From positions 1,302,001 through 1,366,000 of the forward strand of contig CAXXXL010000003.1 in assembly GCA_963666505.2 (NCBI GenBank): DNA of 64,000 nt. Direction: 5' to 3'. Source of the DNA: JABGQS01 sp963666505 (lineage in GTDB: Bacteria > Bacillota > Clostridia > Christensenellales > SZUA-584). The position numbers were made by a program, and so were the translations under genes. The notes under the pieces were generated by a model. That model was given only the letters and a program-made list of their open reading frames with translations. It was not told the origin of the DNA and searched no databases. Positions 26,206-34,756 of this stretch are shown here, in pieces. Positions within the stretch are counted from its first letter, which is position 1. Every line of letters starts with the position of its first letter.

Positions 26206-28062
26206 ATGAGAAGAAAATACTACGTAAAAAGGCGTAAATACAGAAGAAAAGCAAGAGCAAGGTTTTATATAATTATTTCTTTCATTATAGTGGCGCTGGG
26301 TGTGGGCACTTTCTTTATTGTCAAGTCGCTCAGCAATCGTGAGGGCTCAACGCAGCAGCCAAGCGATCAGACGGCAATGACACCGCCCGCACAGGAAGAC
26401 ATCGATGAAATCACTCAGACGCCTACCCAGACTCCAGAGAATGTTGATACTTCACCTGCGCCGGATATCGGAGGCTCACAGCTTGCTGCAGACCTTACGC
26501 CTCGTTTCACGGACAAGACAGATCCCGCCAACTTTGAGTTCGAGACTGCTCTTATGTATAACAACGAAGAGACAGACAGCTGGCAGAGCGATACGGACAT
26601 AACGTTTGGTACCGGAGATGAATATACACAGCTTGAAGGTATCATCACTTTCCGTGGCAACAACTTCAGAAATGCGCCCAGCTGGGGATATGCAGATCTT
26701 ACAGCGGGAAGCGAGACGCTCACGCAGGTAAACAAGAAAACCGGCGGACTGGTGGGTACATGGGGCGGCTCCGGGTGGACAGGGCAGCCGCTGATAGTCA
26801 AGTGGCCGGCAGACCTGCGCAGTAAAATGACGTCGCTGTTTGAAGACTTCCGTGATAAAGAAGACTTTACCGAAGTCATCATTCCTTCGCTGGACGGATA
26901 CATGTATTTTATGGAGCTCTCCACAGGCGAGAAGACAAGAAACCCGGTTTTTACAGGCGGGCCGACGAAAGGTACGGCTTCGCTTGATCCGAGAGGATAT
27001 CCAATCATATACGTAGGGCAGGGGCTGGAAAAAGATGGTGTCGTAAGAACCGGCAAAGACATATATTTCAGGGCTTTTAGCCTTATCGACGGCGATCTTT
27101 TGCTCAAGGTGGGCGCTCCGAACAGCGATCCGTTTGCATACCGAGATGACTGGCAGGCTTACGATTCAAGCCCGCTTATAGACGCAGAGAGCGACACACT
27201 GATATGGCCGGGTGAAAACGGTGTAATATACCTCTGCAAGCTTAATACGCAGTATAACGAAGAGACGGGCGAAGTATCAATGGATATGGACCCGGTCAAA
27301 GCTAAGTATAAATATACTTCAACGAGAAACACCGACGCCGAAAGATGGGGTATCGAAGACTCTATTGTCACATGGCGCAACTATATGATATTTACAGATA
27401 ACGCAGGTATGCTGCAGTGCGTTGACTTAAACACGCTGGAGCTTGTCTATGCAAACGACCTCTCAGACGACAGCGACGTTTCGATGGTGCTGGAGGAAGC
27501 GCCGAGCGCATCAACTTTCTATCTATACACCGGCTGTGAGTATGATGAAGTTGTAAGGGACCTTGGAGACACCGGAACGGCATATGCAAGAAAGCTCGAC
27601 GGACTTACCGGCGAGATTATCTGGGAGACGGATTTTACAGTGTTCGCAGACGATAACGTAGACGGCGGGATACTTGCTTCACCAGTGCTCGGAAAAGCCG
27701 GCACGACTATAGAAGGTCTTATTATCTATAATGTGTCTTATGAAGAAAGCGGCAGCAGCTCTACAAGCAGGCTAGTGGCTCTGAATAAGATGGATGGCTC
27801 TCTGGCTTGGGAATACGATATGGAAGTCAGCGGATGGTCACCTTCGTCGCCGGTGCCTGTTTATACACAGGACGGCCAAGGGTATATCGTCCAGTGCGAC
27901 AGGGACGGTGATATAGTTCTTCTGCGCGCGGACGGCGAGTCCGCCGTGGAAGCAGCCAAGCTAAATGTTGAAGACAACTTTGAAGCAACTCCGGCGGTGT
28001 TTGACAACATGATAGTCGTAGGTTCAAGGAAAAGCCATTTCTTCTTTATAAATATGGAATAG
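26206..28062 (+). CDS. membrane-anchored PQQ-like beta-propeller repeat protein (first paralogue)
   Basis: A 618-residue extracytoplasmic protein held by one N-terminal helix. A very basic cytoplasmic tail (MRRKYYVKRRKYRRKARAR) precedes the membrane segment (about 20-42), then a Thr/Pro/Gln-rich linker (to about 100) and a beta-propeller with PQQ-like strand repeats such as GLTGEIIWETDF and ALNKMDGSLAWEYDM. No enzymatic motif is visible, so it is probably a binding or scaffolding protein. AGGGAAGG supports the ATG at 26206. A paralogue of the same architecture follows, with its own terminator between them. Confidence 0.78.
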   Translation: MRRKYYVKRRKYRRKARARFYIIISFIIVALGVGTFFIVKSLSNREGSTQQPSDQTAMTPPAQEDIDEITQTPTQTPENVDTSPAPDIGGSQLAADLTPRFTDKTDPANFEFETALMYNNEETDSWQSDTDITFGTGDEYTQLEGIITFRGNNFRNAPSWGYADLTAGSETLTQVNKKTGGLVGTWGGSGWTGQPLIVKWPADLRSKMTSLFEDFRDKEDFTEVIIPSLDGYMYFMELSTGEKTRNPVFTGGPTKGTASLDPRGYPIIYVGQGLEKDGVVRTGKDIYFRAFSLIDGDLLLKVGAPNSDPFAYRDDWQAYDSSPLIDAESDTLIWPGENGVIYLCKLNTQYNEETGEVSMDMDPVKAKYKYTSTRNTDAERWGIEDSIVTWRNYMIFTDNAGMLQCVDLNTLELVYANDLSDDSDVSMVLEEAPSASTFYLYTGCEYDEVVRDLGDTGTAYARKLDGLTGEIIWETDFTVFADDNVDGGILASPVLGKAGTTIEGLIIYNVSYEESGSSSTSRLVALNKMDGSLAWEYDMEVSGWSPSSPVPVYTQDGQGYIVQCDRDGDIVLLRADGESAVEAAKLNVEDNFEATPAVFDNMIVVGSRKSHFFFINME

Positions 28063-28075
28063 AGAATGCTTTCAT

Positions 28076-28109
28076 AAAGAACGATGTTTTATCGGCATCG
28101 TTCTTTTTT
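28076..28109 (+). terminator. terminator between the propeller paralogues
   Basis: AAAGAACGATG pairs with CATCGTTCTTT around a 9-base loop and is followed by a T run. Confidence 0.9.
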
Positions 28110-28244
28110 TATATGATAAAAAAACCACATAAGATAAAATAAGACAATATAAAAGTCGTTGTGTTTTACAGGTGTGTTTTATGCTATAATAGGCGTTGAT
28201 ATGTTTATTATGATAGTGGAAAAACCCTTAAGAAAGGTAATTAT

Positions 28245-30149
28245 ATGAGCAGAAGATATGTAAGACGCAGCAGGAAAAGAAGGAATAACAGAAAAAAGAA
28301 AGCATTGCTAATTGCTGCTCTTGTTGTTGCAGTAGCGGCGCTTGGAGTATGCACGTTTTTTATAATCAAATCATTCAGCGGGAATGAGCGAGAGGATCAG
28401 ATGGCGGCAGAGCAAACACCGGCAGCTAACGAACCGGCAGCGACTGACACGATCGAAACAACGACACAGCCGACTCAGACGATAGCGCAGCCGACACCGT
28501 CACCCAGCCCTTCGCCAAAACCGGAACTGTCGGCAGGTCTGACACCTCAACACACAGATAAAACGGACCCGGCAAGCTTTGGGTTTGAAACAAAGATTTA
28601 TGTAGACGGCGAAGAGGTGGAATCTTACAGTCGTAGCGGCTCGATAGATTTCAGCTCATCGGACGAGTATAATACTCTCGACGGCGTTTCAACATACAGA
28701 GGCAGCAACTACCGTGACGACCCAAGCTTCGGCACAGCAGACATAACTAAGGGAGAGCTGACGCTGCTGGATATCGACAAGACTACGATGAAGATAGGCA
28801 GATGGGGCGGCTCCGCATGCACAGGTCAGCCGCTGGTTGTCAAATGGACGGGCAAAACGCTGGAGAACATGGACGATATGCTGTATGACGAGTTCAAAGG
28901 CAGAGACGAGCTTGTGGAGGTCATAATCGCTTCTGCGGACGGCAACATATATTTTATGGAGCTGGAGACTGGCGCAAAGACCCGTGACTATATAAAGATA
29001 GGAAGCCCGACTAAGGGAACACCCAGTCTGGACCCGAGAGGCTATCCAATCATATACGTGGGGCAGGGGCTCAACCCCGAAGGCAGCACCACAGCCTGCA
29101 ACGACATGTATTTCAGGTTATACAGTCTCATCGACGGCGAGCTTCTATATTCGTTCGGCGCAGCCGGCAAAGACCCGGTCGCATATCGCAACTGGCAGGC
29201 GTACGACGCAAGCCCGCTTATAGATGCAGCAACGGATACGCTGATTGAACCGGGCGAAAACGGGGTTTTGTACACCGCCAAGCTCAATACAGACTATAAC
29301 GAAGAGGCGGGAACGCTTACAATGAACCCGGATCCGTTAGTCAAATATACCTATACTTCCACTAGAAACAAATCCGCTTATAATGGCAGAGGCGTATGGG
29401 GTATGGAAAACTCTCCGGTGGGCTGGAGGAACTATGTGTTCTTTACAGACAACGCAGGCATGCTGCAGTGCGTAGACCTGAATACTATGCAGCTTGTCTA
29501 TGCTAACGATATGGGCAACGACAGCGACGTTTCTATGGTGCTCGAAGAGGATGTAGAAAGCGATACGTTCTACCTCTATACCGCAAGCGAGTTTGACGAT
29601 ACCGTTGTTAATGCATCAAGCTCTACAGGAGAGAGCTATGCACGCAAGATAAACGGACTGACGGGTGAGATAATATGGGAGAAGGCTTTCTCGGTATATA
29701 CGGCAATTGACGGCAGTGTAGACGGCGGAATACTCTCATCCCCGATACTCGGCAAAGAAGGCACCACGATGGAAGGACTTATAATCTATACGGTATCCAG
29801 CCTGATTACGGACGATGGCGGCAGGACTGCTATGGTCTTTGCTCTCGATAAGATTACCGGCGAACTTGTCTGGCAGGTGGATATGGAGAACTCCGGATGG
29901 ACGCCTTCGTCACCAGCACCGGTATACACATCGGACGGACAGGGCTACATAGTACAGTGTTTGTATAAGGGCACGATAAAACTTATAAAAGTTGACGACG
30001 GCAGCGCAAGTGTAGCAGATTCACTCAACGTCAGCGAAGAGCTTGGTTCGGAAGAACCCAACAGCTTTGAAGCGACGCCTGTTGTATACGGCAACACTAT
30101 CGTCGTTGGTTCAAGAAGCCAGCATTTCTTCTTTCTGACGATAGACTGA
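28245..30149 (+). CDS. membrane-anchored PQQ-like beta-propeller repeat protein (second paralogue)
   Basis: A 634-residue protein with the same order as its left neighbour: basic tail, one membrane helix (about 20-42), a Thr/Pro/Ser linker (PTPSPSPSPKPE) and a propeller. Shared blocks include SLDPRGYPIIYVGQGL, DNAGMLQCVDLNTM and SDGQGYIVQC-type strands, and the two are clearly a tandem duplication. The linkers diverge while the propeller cores stay close. AGAAAGG is the ribosome site. The gene is closed by a terminator and convergent with nfnB. Function unknown. Confidence 0.78.
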   Translation: MSRRYVRRSRKRRNNRKKKALLIAALVVAVAALGVCTFFIIKSFSGNEREDQMAAEQTPAANEPAATDTIETTTQPTQTIAQPTPSPSPSPKPELSAGLTPQHTDKTDPASFGFETKIYVDGEEVESYSRSGSIDFSSSDEYNTLDGVSTYRGSNYRDDPSFGTADITKGELTLLDIDKTTMKIGRWGGSACTGQPLVVKWTGKTLENMDDMLYDEFKGRDELVEVIIASADGNIYFMELETGAKTRDYIKIGSPTKGTPSLDPRGYPIIYVGQGLNPEGSTTACNDMYFRLYSLIDGELLYSFGAAGKDPVAYRNWQAYDASPLIDAATDTLIEPGENGVLYTAKLNTDYNEEAGTLTMNPDPLVKYTYTSTRNKSAYNGRGVWGMENSPVGWRNYVFFTDNAGMLQCVDLNTMQLVYANDMGNDSDVSMVLEEDVESDTFYLYTASEFDDTVVNASSSTGESYARKINGLTGEIIWEKAFSVYTAIDGSVDGGILSSPILGKEGTTMEGLIIYTVSSLITDDGGRTAMVFALDKITGELVWQVDMENSGWTPSSPAPVYTSDGQGYIVQCLYKGTIKLIKVDDGSASVADSLNVSEELGSEEPNSFEATPVVYGNTIVVGSRSQHFFFLTID

Positions 30150-30159
30150 CGTGCAATAA

Positions 30160-30197
30160 AAAAAGCCTGTGGAGGGATGAATCCCCGCAGGCTTTTA
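30160..30197. terminator. bidirectional terminator
   Basis: AAAAGCCTG pairs with CAGGCTTTT, with an inner GGGG-type pairing, between the convergent propeller and nfnB genes. A and T runs flank both sides. Confidence 0.85.
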
Positions 30198-30209
30198 TAA
30201 TACCTTTAT

Positions 30210-31601
30210 TTATTCTTTAGTCATATAATCGAGCATGGCTTCTGCAGCCGCTTTTCCTGCACCCATTGCAAGTATTACAGTTGCAGCACCTGTAACGGCG
30301 TCTCCGCCGGCGTAAACACCGTCCACGGAAGTGCGCCCGGTCTTTTCATCAACTATAATGCCGCCCCAGCTCTCTGTTTTAAGCTCCGGCGTTGCTTCGC
30401 GCATCAGCGGGTTTGGGCTCTGGCCTATAGCCACGACGACTGCGTCGAGGTCCAGCTCAAACTCTGAGCCTTCGATAGGCACAGGTCTGCGGCGGCCCGA
30501 TTCGTCCGGTTCGCCAAGTTCCATGCGCAGCAGTCTCATGCCCGTTACATAACCTTCTTTTGACCCAAGGATCTCGGTCGGGTTTATGAGCAGATGGAAT
30601 TCAATGCCTTCCTCTTTAGCGTGCTCTATCTCTTCGTTTCGTGCCGGCATCTCGGCTTCGCTGCGGCGGTAGACAATATATACCTTTTCAGCGCCGAGTC
30701 GCATGGCACATCTTGCTGCGTCCATAGCCACGTTGCCTCCGCCAATGACTGCAACCTTTTTGTGATGTATTACCGGGGTGTCGTGCTGCGGATAGAGATA
30801 GCCTTTCATCAGGTTTATACGTGTAAGGAACTCATTTGCAGAGTAGACTCCGTTTAGGTTTTCGCCGGGGATATTCATGAACCGGGGCAGTCCTGCACCC
30901 GTGCCGATAAATATAGTGTCATATCCCATCTCTTTTAAATCGTTTATATCAAGTATCTTACCCATAACCATGTTTGTTTCTATCTTAACGCCCATATTGA
31001 CAAGTGCGTCAATCTCTTTCTGAACAAGCGCTTTAGGAAGTCTGAATTCAGGTATGCCATACTTCAGAACTCCGCCCGGTGTATGGAACGCTTCGAAAAT
31101 GGTTACTTCCACGCCTTCTTTGGCAAGATCAGTTGCGCATGTCAGCCCTGCAGGCCCCGAGCCTATTATAGCTGCTTTCTTTCCTATAAAGCGTTTGCAC
31201 TTTGTCGGATCAACATCTTTATCGAGCGCATAGTCAGCGACGAAACGCTCCAGCCTGCCTATTGCGACCGGCTCATGCTTTATACCACGCACACACGGTG
31301 CTTCGCATTGCTCTTCCTGGGGGCATACTCTGCCGCATATTCCCGGAAGTCCGTTTGTTTCACGAATCTTTTCATATGCTTCAATAAACTTGCGCTCTGC
31401 AATAAGCCCGATAAACTCCGGTATCTTTATCATAACAGGGCAGCCCGCAACGCACGGCTGATGCTTACACTGAAGACATCTCTGCGCCTCGTTTACTGCC
31501 ATTTCTTCTGTATACCCAAGAGCAACCTCTTCGAAATTCCTTGCTCGGATTTTCGGATCCTGCTCCGGCATTTTCGTTTTTTCCTTCTGCATGTTAGCCA
31601 T
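30210..31601 (-). CDS. nfnB: NfnB-type large subunit (annotated elsewhere as NADPH-dependent glutamate synthase small chain)
   Basis: A 463-residue iron-sulfur flavoprotein. The N-terminal domain carries two [4Fe-4S] motifs, CLQCKHQPCVAGCP (about residues 40-53) and CGRVCPQEEQCEAPC (about 90-104). The FAD motif GSGPAGLTCATDL and the NADP(H) motif GGGNVAMDAARCA follow, and GGDAVTGAATVILAMGAGK closes the flavin site. Coupled to the adjacent NfnA-like gene (TAATG overlap), it forms the electron-bifurcating NADH-dependent reduced ferredoxin:NADP+ oxidoreductase rather than a glutamate synthase; no large gltB-type subunit is nearby. The role assignment rests on gene pairing. Confidence 0.85.
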   Translation of the reverse strand: MANMQKEKTKMPEQDPKIRARNFEEVALGYTEEMAVNEAQRCLQCKHQPCVAGCPVMIKIPEFIGLIAERKFIEAYEKIRETNGLPGICGRVCPQEEQCEAPCVRGIKHEPVAIGRLERFVADYALDKDVDPTKCKRFIGKKAAIIGSGPAGLTCATDLAKEGVEVTIFEAFHTPGGVLKYGIPEFRLPKALVQKEIDALVNMGVKIETNMVMGKILDINDLKEMGYDTIFIGTGAGLPRFMNIPGENLNGVYSANEFLTRINLMKGYLYPQHDTPVIHHKKVAVIGGGNVAMDAARCAMRLGAEKVYIVYRRSEAEMPARNEEIEHAKEEGIEFHLLINPTEILGSKEGYVTGMRLLRMELGEPDESGRRRPVPIEGSEFELDLDAVVVAIGQSPNPLMREATPELKTESWGGIIVDEKTGRTSVDGVYAGGDAVTGAATVILAMGAGKAAAEAMLDYMTKE

Positions 31602-32431
31602 TAATCCACCCCTTTAAACAGATTGCAGGATTCGCCCTCCTGCTCTTTATACATACCCTGACGACGCATAGCTTCGTCAAAGTCAACTTCATGTCCGTCG
31701 AAGTCCGGTCCATCAACACAGGCAAACTTCGTTTTACCGCCCACTGTCACACGGCAGCCGCCGCACATGCCCGTTCCGTCTATCATTATAGAGTTCATGC
31801 TGACTATCGTCTTTATGCCGTATTTCTTCGTCAGCTGGGAGACGAACTTCATCATAATGAGCGGGCCTATGGCTATTACAAGGTCAAATTTTTCTCCCAC
31901 TTCAATCTCTTTTTGCAGAGCGTCTGTCACAAAGCCTTTGTTGCCGTTCGAGCCGTCGTCCGTTGTTATAATGACCTTGTCTGAAACGTCAGCAAGCTCT
32001 TTCTCCAGCAGTATAAGTTCTTTGTTTCTAAAACCTGCTATACTGGTTACTTTCACACCCAGCCTGTGCAGCTCTTTTGCCTGCGGATAAGCTATCGCAG
32101 TGCCAAGGCCTCCGCCGATGACTGCTGCTTTCTTTATTTCCTCCGGGAAGTGTGAAGCTTTGCCAAGCGGACCAACGAGGTCCTGCAGACTGTCGCCTTC
32201 ATTTAAGGTGCCGAGGTGTATAGTTGTTTTGCCGACTTCCTGAAATATTATAGTTATCGTTCCCTTATTTTCGTCATGGTCTGCTATTGTCAGCGGTATG
32301 CGCTCTCCGTTTTCGTGGACACGCAGTATTATAAACTGACCTGCCTTTGCCTTTTTAGCAATCAGCGGAGCTTCGATTTCCATAAGCTTAACCTGTTCGC
32401 TTAAGGTTTGTTTCTTTAGGATTTTGTACAT
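31601..32431 (-). CDS. nfnA: NfnA-type small subunit, FAD/NAD-binding reductase with [2Fe-2S] cluster
   Basis: A 276-residue cytosolic protein of the dihydroorotate-dehydrogenase-K-like reductase family. The flavin-binding barrel (about 1-95, with RIPLTIAD), the NAD-binding domain (GGGLGTAIAYPQAKEL near 108) and the C-terminal cluster motif GTGMCGGCRVTV ... FACVDGPDFDGHEVDF give four Cys positions for [2Fe-2S]. It would bind NADH and bifurcate electrons to NfnB. GAGGGAG precedes the ATG, and a TGGT-type operator lies just upstream. Confidence 0.87.
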   Translation of the reverse strand: MYKILKKQTLSEQVKLMEIEAPLIAKKAKAGQFIILRVHENGERIPLTIADHDENKGTITIIFQEVGKTTIHLGTLNEGDSLQDLVGPLGKASHFPEEIKKAAVIGGGLGTAIAYPQAKELHRLGVKVTSIAGFRNKELILLEKELADVSDKVIITTDDGSNGNKGFVTDALQKEIEVGEKFDLVIAIGPLIMMKFVSQLTKKYGIKTIVSMNSIMIDGTGMCGGCRVTVGGKTKFACVDGPDFDGHEVDFDEAMRRQGMYKEQEGESCNLFKGVD

Positions 32432-32458
32432 GGCATACTCCCTCGATTAATATAGTAA

Positions 32459-32475
32459 ATTGGTATGACCATTTA
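32459..32475 (-). promoter_or_regulatory. palindromic operator upstream of nfnA
   Basis: TGGTATGACCA, extended to AATTGGTATGACCATTT, is a palindrome with a 3-base centre, 28 bases upstream of the nfnA start. The TGGTNNNACCA core is the pattern bound by FadR-subfamily GntR regulators. No such regulator is in the window. Confidence 0.55.
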
Positions 32476-32603
32476 AAGTCACTTTGTGATTATAACAGAT
32501 ATTAAAGCATTTTTAAAGAGAAAGATAATAATTTCACATTAAAAAAAATAATTGCCGCAGGTTGCTGGAAAAGTATATAATTCAGTAAAGAAAGGAGAAC
32601 AAA

Positions 32604-32888
32604 ATGTTTAAACACGTTGTAAGTTTTAGGCTTAAAACCGATAAAAAAGACATGCTTCCAAAAGCAAAGCAGATGATATTAACGCTTGCAGACTTACCGC
32701 AGGTAAAAAGTATCGAAGTAGGGGAGAACGTGATAGAGAGCGCACGCTCATTCGACTTTGTGATAATAGTTAAGTTCGATTCGAGACATGACTACGACCT
32801 ATACGACAGGCACGAGATGCACAGCCCGATAAAAGAGTTTATATTCGGCATAATTGATGATGCTGTAGCAGTAGATTATGAGTGTTGA
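32604..32888 (+). CDS. Dabb family (stress-responsive alpha/beta-barrel) protein
   Basis: A 94-residue protein forming the dimeric ferredoxin-like A/B barrel. FKHVVSFRLK at the start, SIEVGENV, FDFVIIVKF and the pair DLYDRHEMHSPIKEF are the family blocks; the His in FKHVV and the HxxH-like stretch at the end are conserved. Members have stress or enzyme roles, none general. AAAGGAG is the ribosome site. It stands alone, divergent from nfnA and convergent with the DUF4364 gene. Confidence 0.85.
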   Translation: MFKHVVSFRLKTDKKDMLPKAKQMILTLADLPQVKSIEVGENVIESARSFDFVIIVKFDSRHDYDLYDRHEMHSPIKEFIFGIIDDAVAVDYEC

Positions 32889-32922
32889 AAACGGGCACGG
32901 AAAAAGAGCTCTCTCGTTGGTT

Positions 32923-33441
32923 TTATTCAGAGAGCGTAAAATATGTTGACTTATAAATTGAAGGCGCAACTGACTTCCATTTTTCGATGAACGCCTGAGC
33001 TGACGATTTTGAATATGTGACCAGATTGATCTCGAACACGGGTATCTGGTTCTCCAGAACCTTTAGCATGACCTTATATTCGTCTTCATCAATTTTGATA
33101 TAATCGGCGAAAAGCTCGGTTTCAAGCCTCAGATCGTCACGGTTGCTGGCGCAGTATTCGTCGATATCTTTGCGGCGAGAGTTTCGCAGCTCTTTTTCGA
33201 GGTACGATAGAGTAGTCCGGCCAAGCTCAGTAATGGAATAAAAGTTGCCTGCAGTAGTCTCGTGCTGGTCAATAAGGCGGCTCTCAAGAAGCTCGAATAC
33301 GCTTTCTTTCATATCAAAATAGTTCATCCAGCTGTTCTCGGTCATGATGCGAAGTATCTGAAGCTCTGAAAGCTGTATGTTCATAGAGTTAAGCAGGTAT
33401 AACAATAGAAGTTTGTTTTGGGCTATAGGTTCTATACGCAT
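32923..33441 (-). CDS. DUF4364 family protein, probable winged-helix regulator
   Basis: A 172-residue cytosolic protein found widely in Clostridia, close to the family's usual length. The N-terminal 75 residues (NKLLLLYLLNSMNIQLSE, TENSWMNYF, FYSITELGRTTLSY) look like a winged helix; the rest is a mixed domain with DEYKVMLKVLENQIPVFEINL. The target is unknown. The stop codon lies in a short GCTCTCT/AGAGAGC inverted repeat that may end both this and the convergent Dabb transcript. Confidence 0.8.
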   Translation of the reverse strand: MRIEPIAQNKLLLLYLLNSMNIQLSELQILRIMTENSWMNYFDMKESVFELLESRLIDQHETTAGNFYSITELGRTTLSYLEKELRNSRRKDIDEYCASNRDDLRLETELFADYIKIDEDEYKVMLKVLENQIPVFEINLVTYSKSSAQAFIEKWKSVAPSIYKSTYFTLSE

Positions 33442-33556
33442 GAGCAGCCTCCCGTTTATTTATATATATATTATACCACAGTCTTTGCGAAAAAAAAGCA
33501 AATATGGTATTCTGAAAACGAAAATAATCAATATATTGCGTACCGGGAGTAATTTT

Positions 33557-34219
33557 ATGATAAACGATATTAAAGTGGCAATGGAACGGGAAGGCATAGA
33601 CGTATTCGGCACTTCCGACTGCAGTGCAGTCGTGCCAGAAAAGTTCGCAAACACTCCTTATGCCATAACTCTTGGTATTCGGTTGTCTGACGCCGTTGTG
33701 GACAAAGTCGAGCAAGGGCCTACCAAGATGTATTTTGCGCATTATCGCAGCGTTAATGCGCTTCTGGACGCCTGTTCGCTAAAAACCATTGTAATGCTGC
33801 AGCGTGGCGGATACAGGGCGCTGGCAGTGCCGGCATCACAGACAGTCAGCAGCGCTGCAATAGCCGGAGATTTTCCCCATAAAACTGCGGCGAACCTGGC
33901 AGGGCTTGGATTCATAGGCAAGAACGGGCTTTTTGTGACAACGCAGTACGGCCCAAGAGTGCGGTTCGCAACTGTACTGACGGATATGCCGCTTGTCAGC
34001 GCTGTTATGATAGAGCAACAGTGCGGGCAGTGCAGCTTGTGCGTATCTGCGTGTCCTTGCGGCGCTCTGACAGGGCGTAGTTGGACACCCGGTTCTCAGA
34101 GGGAAGACATTGTCGATGCAGCTTTGTGCTCGTACTACATGAAGGATAAATACCAAAATATAGGCAGAGGCTCTGTCTGCGGAATCTGCATGGCTGTGTG
34201 TCCTTTCGGTAAAGGCTAA
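33557..34219 (+). CDS. epoxyqueuosine reductase-like 4Fe-4S double-cluster protein
   Basis: A 221-residue protein related to QueG but much shorter than QueG's usual 330-380 residues. GFIGKNGLFVTTQYGPRVRF matches the QueG cobalamin/cluster region, and the two [4Fe-4S] motifs CGQCSLCVSACPCGAL and CGICMAVCPFG follow. The N-terminal part (DVFGTSDCSAV) is reduced and the C-terminal HEAT-like domain is absent. It therefore belongs to the QueG-related clade of unknown reductases rather than QueG itself. The ATG at 33557 with CGGGAG upstream is taken; the longer frame to 33377 has no support. Confidence 0.75.
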   Translation: MINDIKVAMEREGIDVFGTSDCSAVVPEKFANTPYAITLGIRLSDAVVDKVEQGPTKMYFAHYRSVNALLDACSLKTIVMLQRGGYRALAVPASQTVSSAAIAGDFPHKTAANLAGLGFIGKNGLFVTTQYGPRVRFATVLTDMPLVSAVMIEQQCGQCSLCVSACPCGALTGRSWTPGSQREDIVDAALCSYYMKDKYQNIGRGSVCGICMAVCPFGKG

Positions 34220-34240
34220 TAAAAAACTTAGCGAATTCTA

Positions 34241-34268
34241 TTGATTTAATCTTATTATTGTGTATAAT
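34241..34268 (+). promoter_or_regulatory. promoter of the tRNA-Val/6S/tRNA-Gln unit
   Basis: TTGATT (34241-34246), a 16-base spacer and TATAAT (34263-34268), 20 bases ahead of the mature 5' end of tRNA-Val. Confidence 0.75.
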
Positions 34269-34287
34269 ATGAGTACTGGATTTTTGC

Positions 34288-34361
34288 GGGGTCATAGCCC
34301 AGCTGGTTAGAGCGCTACGTTGACATCGTAGAGGTCGTTGGTTCGAGCCCAATTGACCCCA
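34288..34361 (+). tRNA. tRNA-Val (anticodon GAC)
   Basis: Acceptor GGGGTCA/TGACCCC, D-arm AGCCCAGCTGGTTAGAGC, anticodon stem CTACG/CGTAG with loop TTGACAT, and T-arm containing GGTTCGAGCCC. CCA is encoded at 34362-34364. Confidence 0.93.
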
Positions 34362-34367
34362 CCATAT

Positions 34368-34590
34368 CCTGCGGTGTTCGATAACGCCTTTGTTTTAAAC
34401 CTACAGATTATTTAGGGAGCTTAAGTCCAATCCCGGATGTCATGCCTGTCTTTGACAGGAAGGCTGATGAGCTTGGCAGAGCACCCACCTGTGTGATAGC
34501 AGGTGTTAAAATTTCGGCGGACGGCACCTTGGGATTCAGTTTAGTAAAGCCGGGGCCCAGCGGCGGTTGAAGTTTGCCGGGTCCTGAACC
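34368..34590 (+). ncRNA. ssrS: probable 6S RNA
   Basis: About 220 untranslated bases between tRNA-Val and tRNA-Gln are rich in conserved-looking RNA structure. The outer parts can pair (GTTC with GAAC, AACGCC with GGCGGTT), then AATCCC with GGGATT. There is a terminal hairpin CCTGTC/GACAGG and a side hairpin ACCTG/CAGGT. The 5' block CCTGCGGTGTTCG and the block GGCAGAGCACCCACCTG are those I recall from clostridial 6S RNAs, which bind RNA polymerase in stationary phase. The identification is from memory of sequence blocks and the long interrupted-hairpin shape; the exact ends are approximate. Confidence 0.6.
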
Positions 34591-34592
34591 AT

Positions 34593-34663
34593 AGCGGAAT
34601 TGTGTAATGGTAGCACATACGACTCTGACTCGTATTGTCTAGGTTCAAATCCTAGTTCCGCTG
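34593..34663 (+). tRNA. tRNA-Gln (anticodon CTG)
   Basis: Acceptor AGCGGAA/TTCCGCT, D-arm GTGT/GCAC, anticodon stem TACGA/TCGTA with loop CTCTGAC, T-arm CTAGG/CCTAG with loop TTCAAAT. CCA is encoded at 34664-34666. It lies next to a tyrosine integrase gene. Confidence 0.9.
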
Positions 34664-34669
34664 CCAAAT

Positions 34670-34706
34670 AAAAACCTCAGAAGCTACGATAGCTACTGAG
34701 GTTTTT
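34670..34706. terminator. terminator after tRNA-Gln
   Basis: AAAAACCTCAG pairs with CTGAGGTTTTT, with inner AGCT/AGCT pairing. It ends the tRNA transcript and possibly the integrase transcript from the other side. Confidence 0.88.
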
Positions 34707-34756
34707 GCTTTATATGGGTATTGGAATTGGGCGAGTGGACACATATTGGACACAAA

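Noticed and set aside
30210..31601. Glutamate synthase small subunit
   Set aside because: Adjacent NfnA-type gene with translational coupling and no large glutamate synthase subunit make NfnB the better call.
32923..32940. Independent terminator for the Dabb gene
   Set aside because: The GCTCTCT/AGAGAGC stem overlaps the DUF4364 stop codon and has no T run on the plus strand.
33557..34219. QueG, the true epoxyqueuosine reductase
   Set aside because: Too short and missing the C-terminal repeat domain; only the cluster-binding part is shared.
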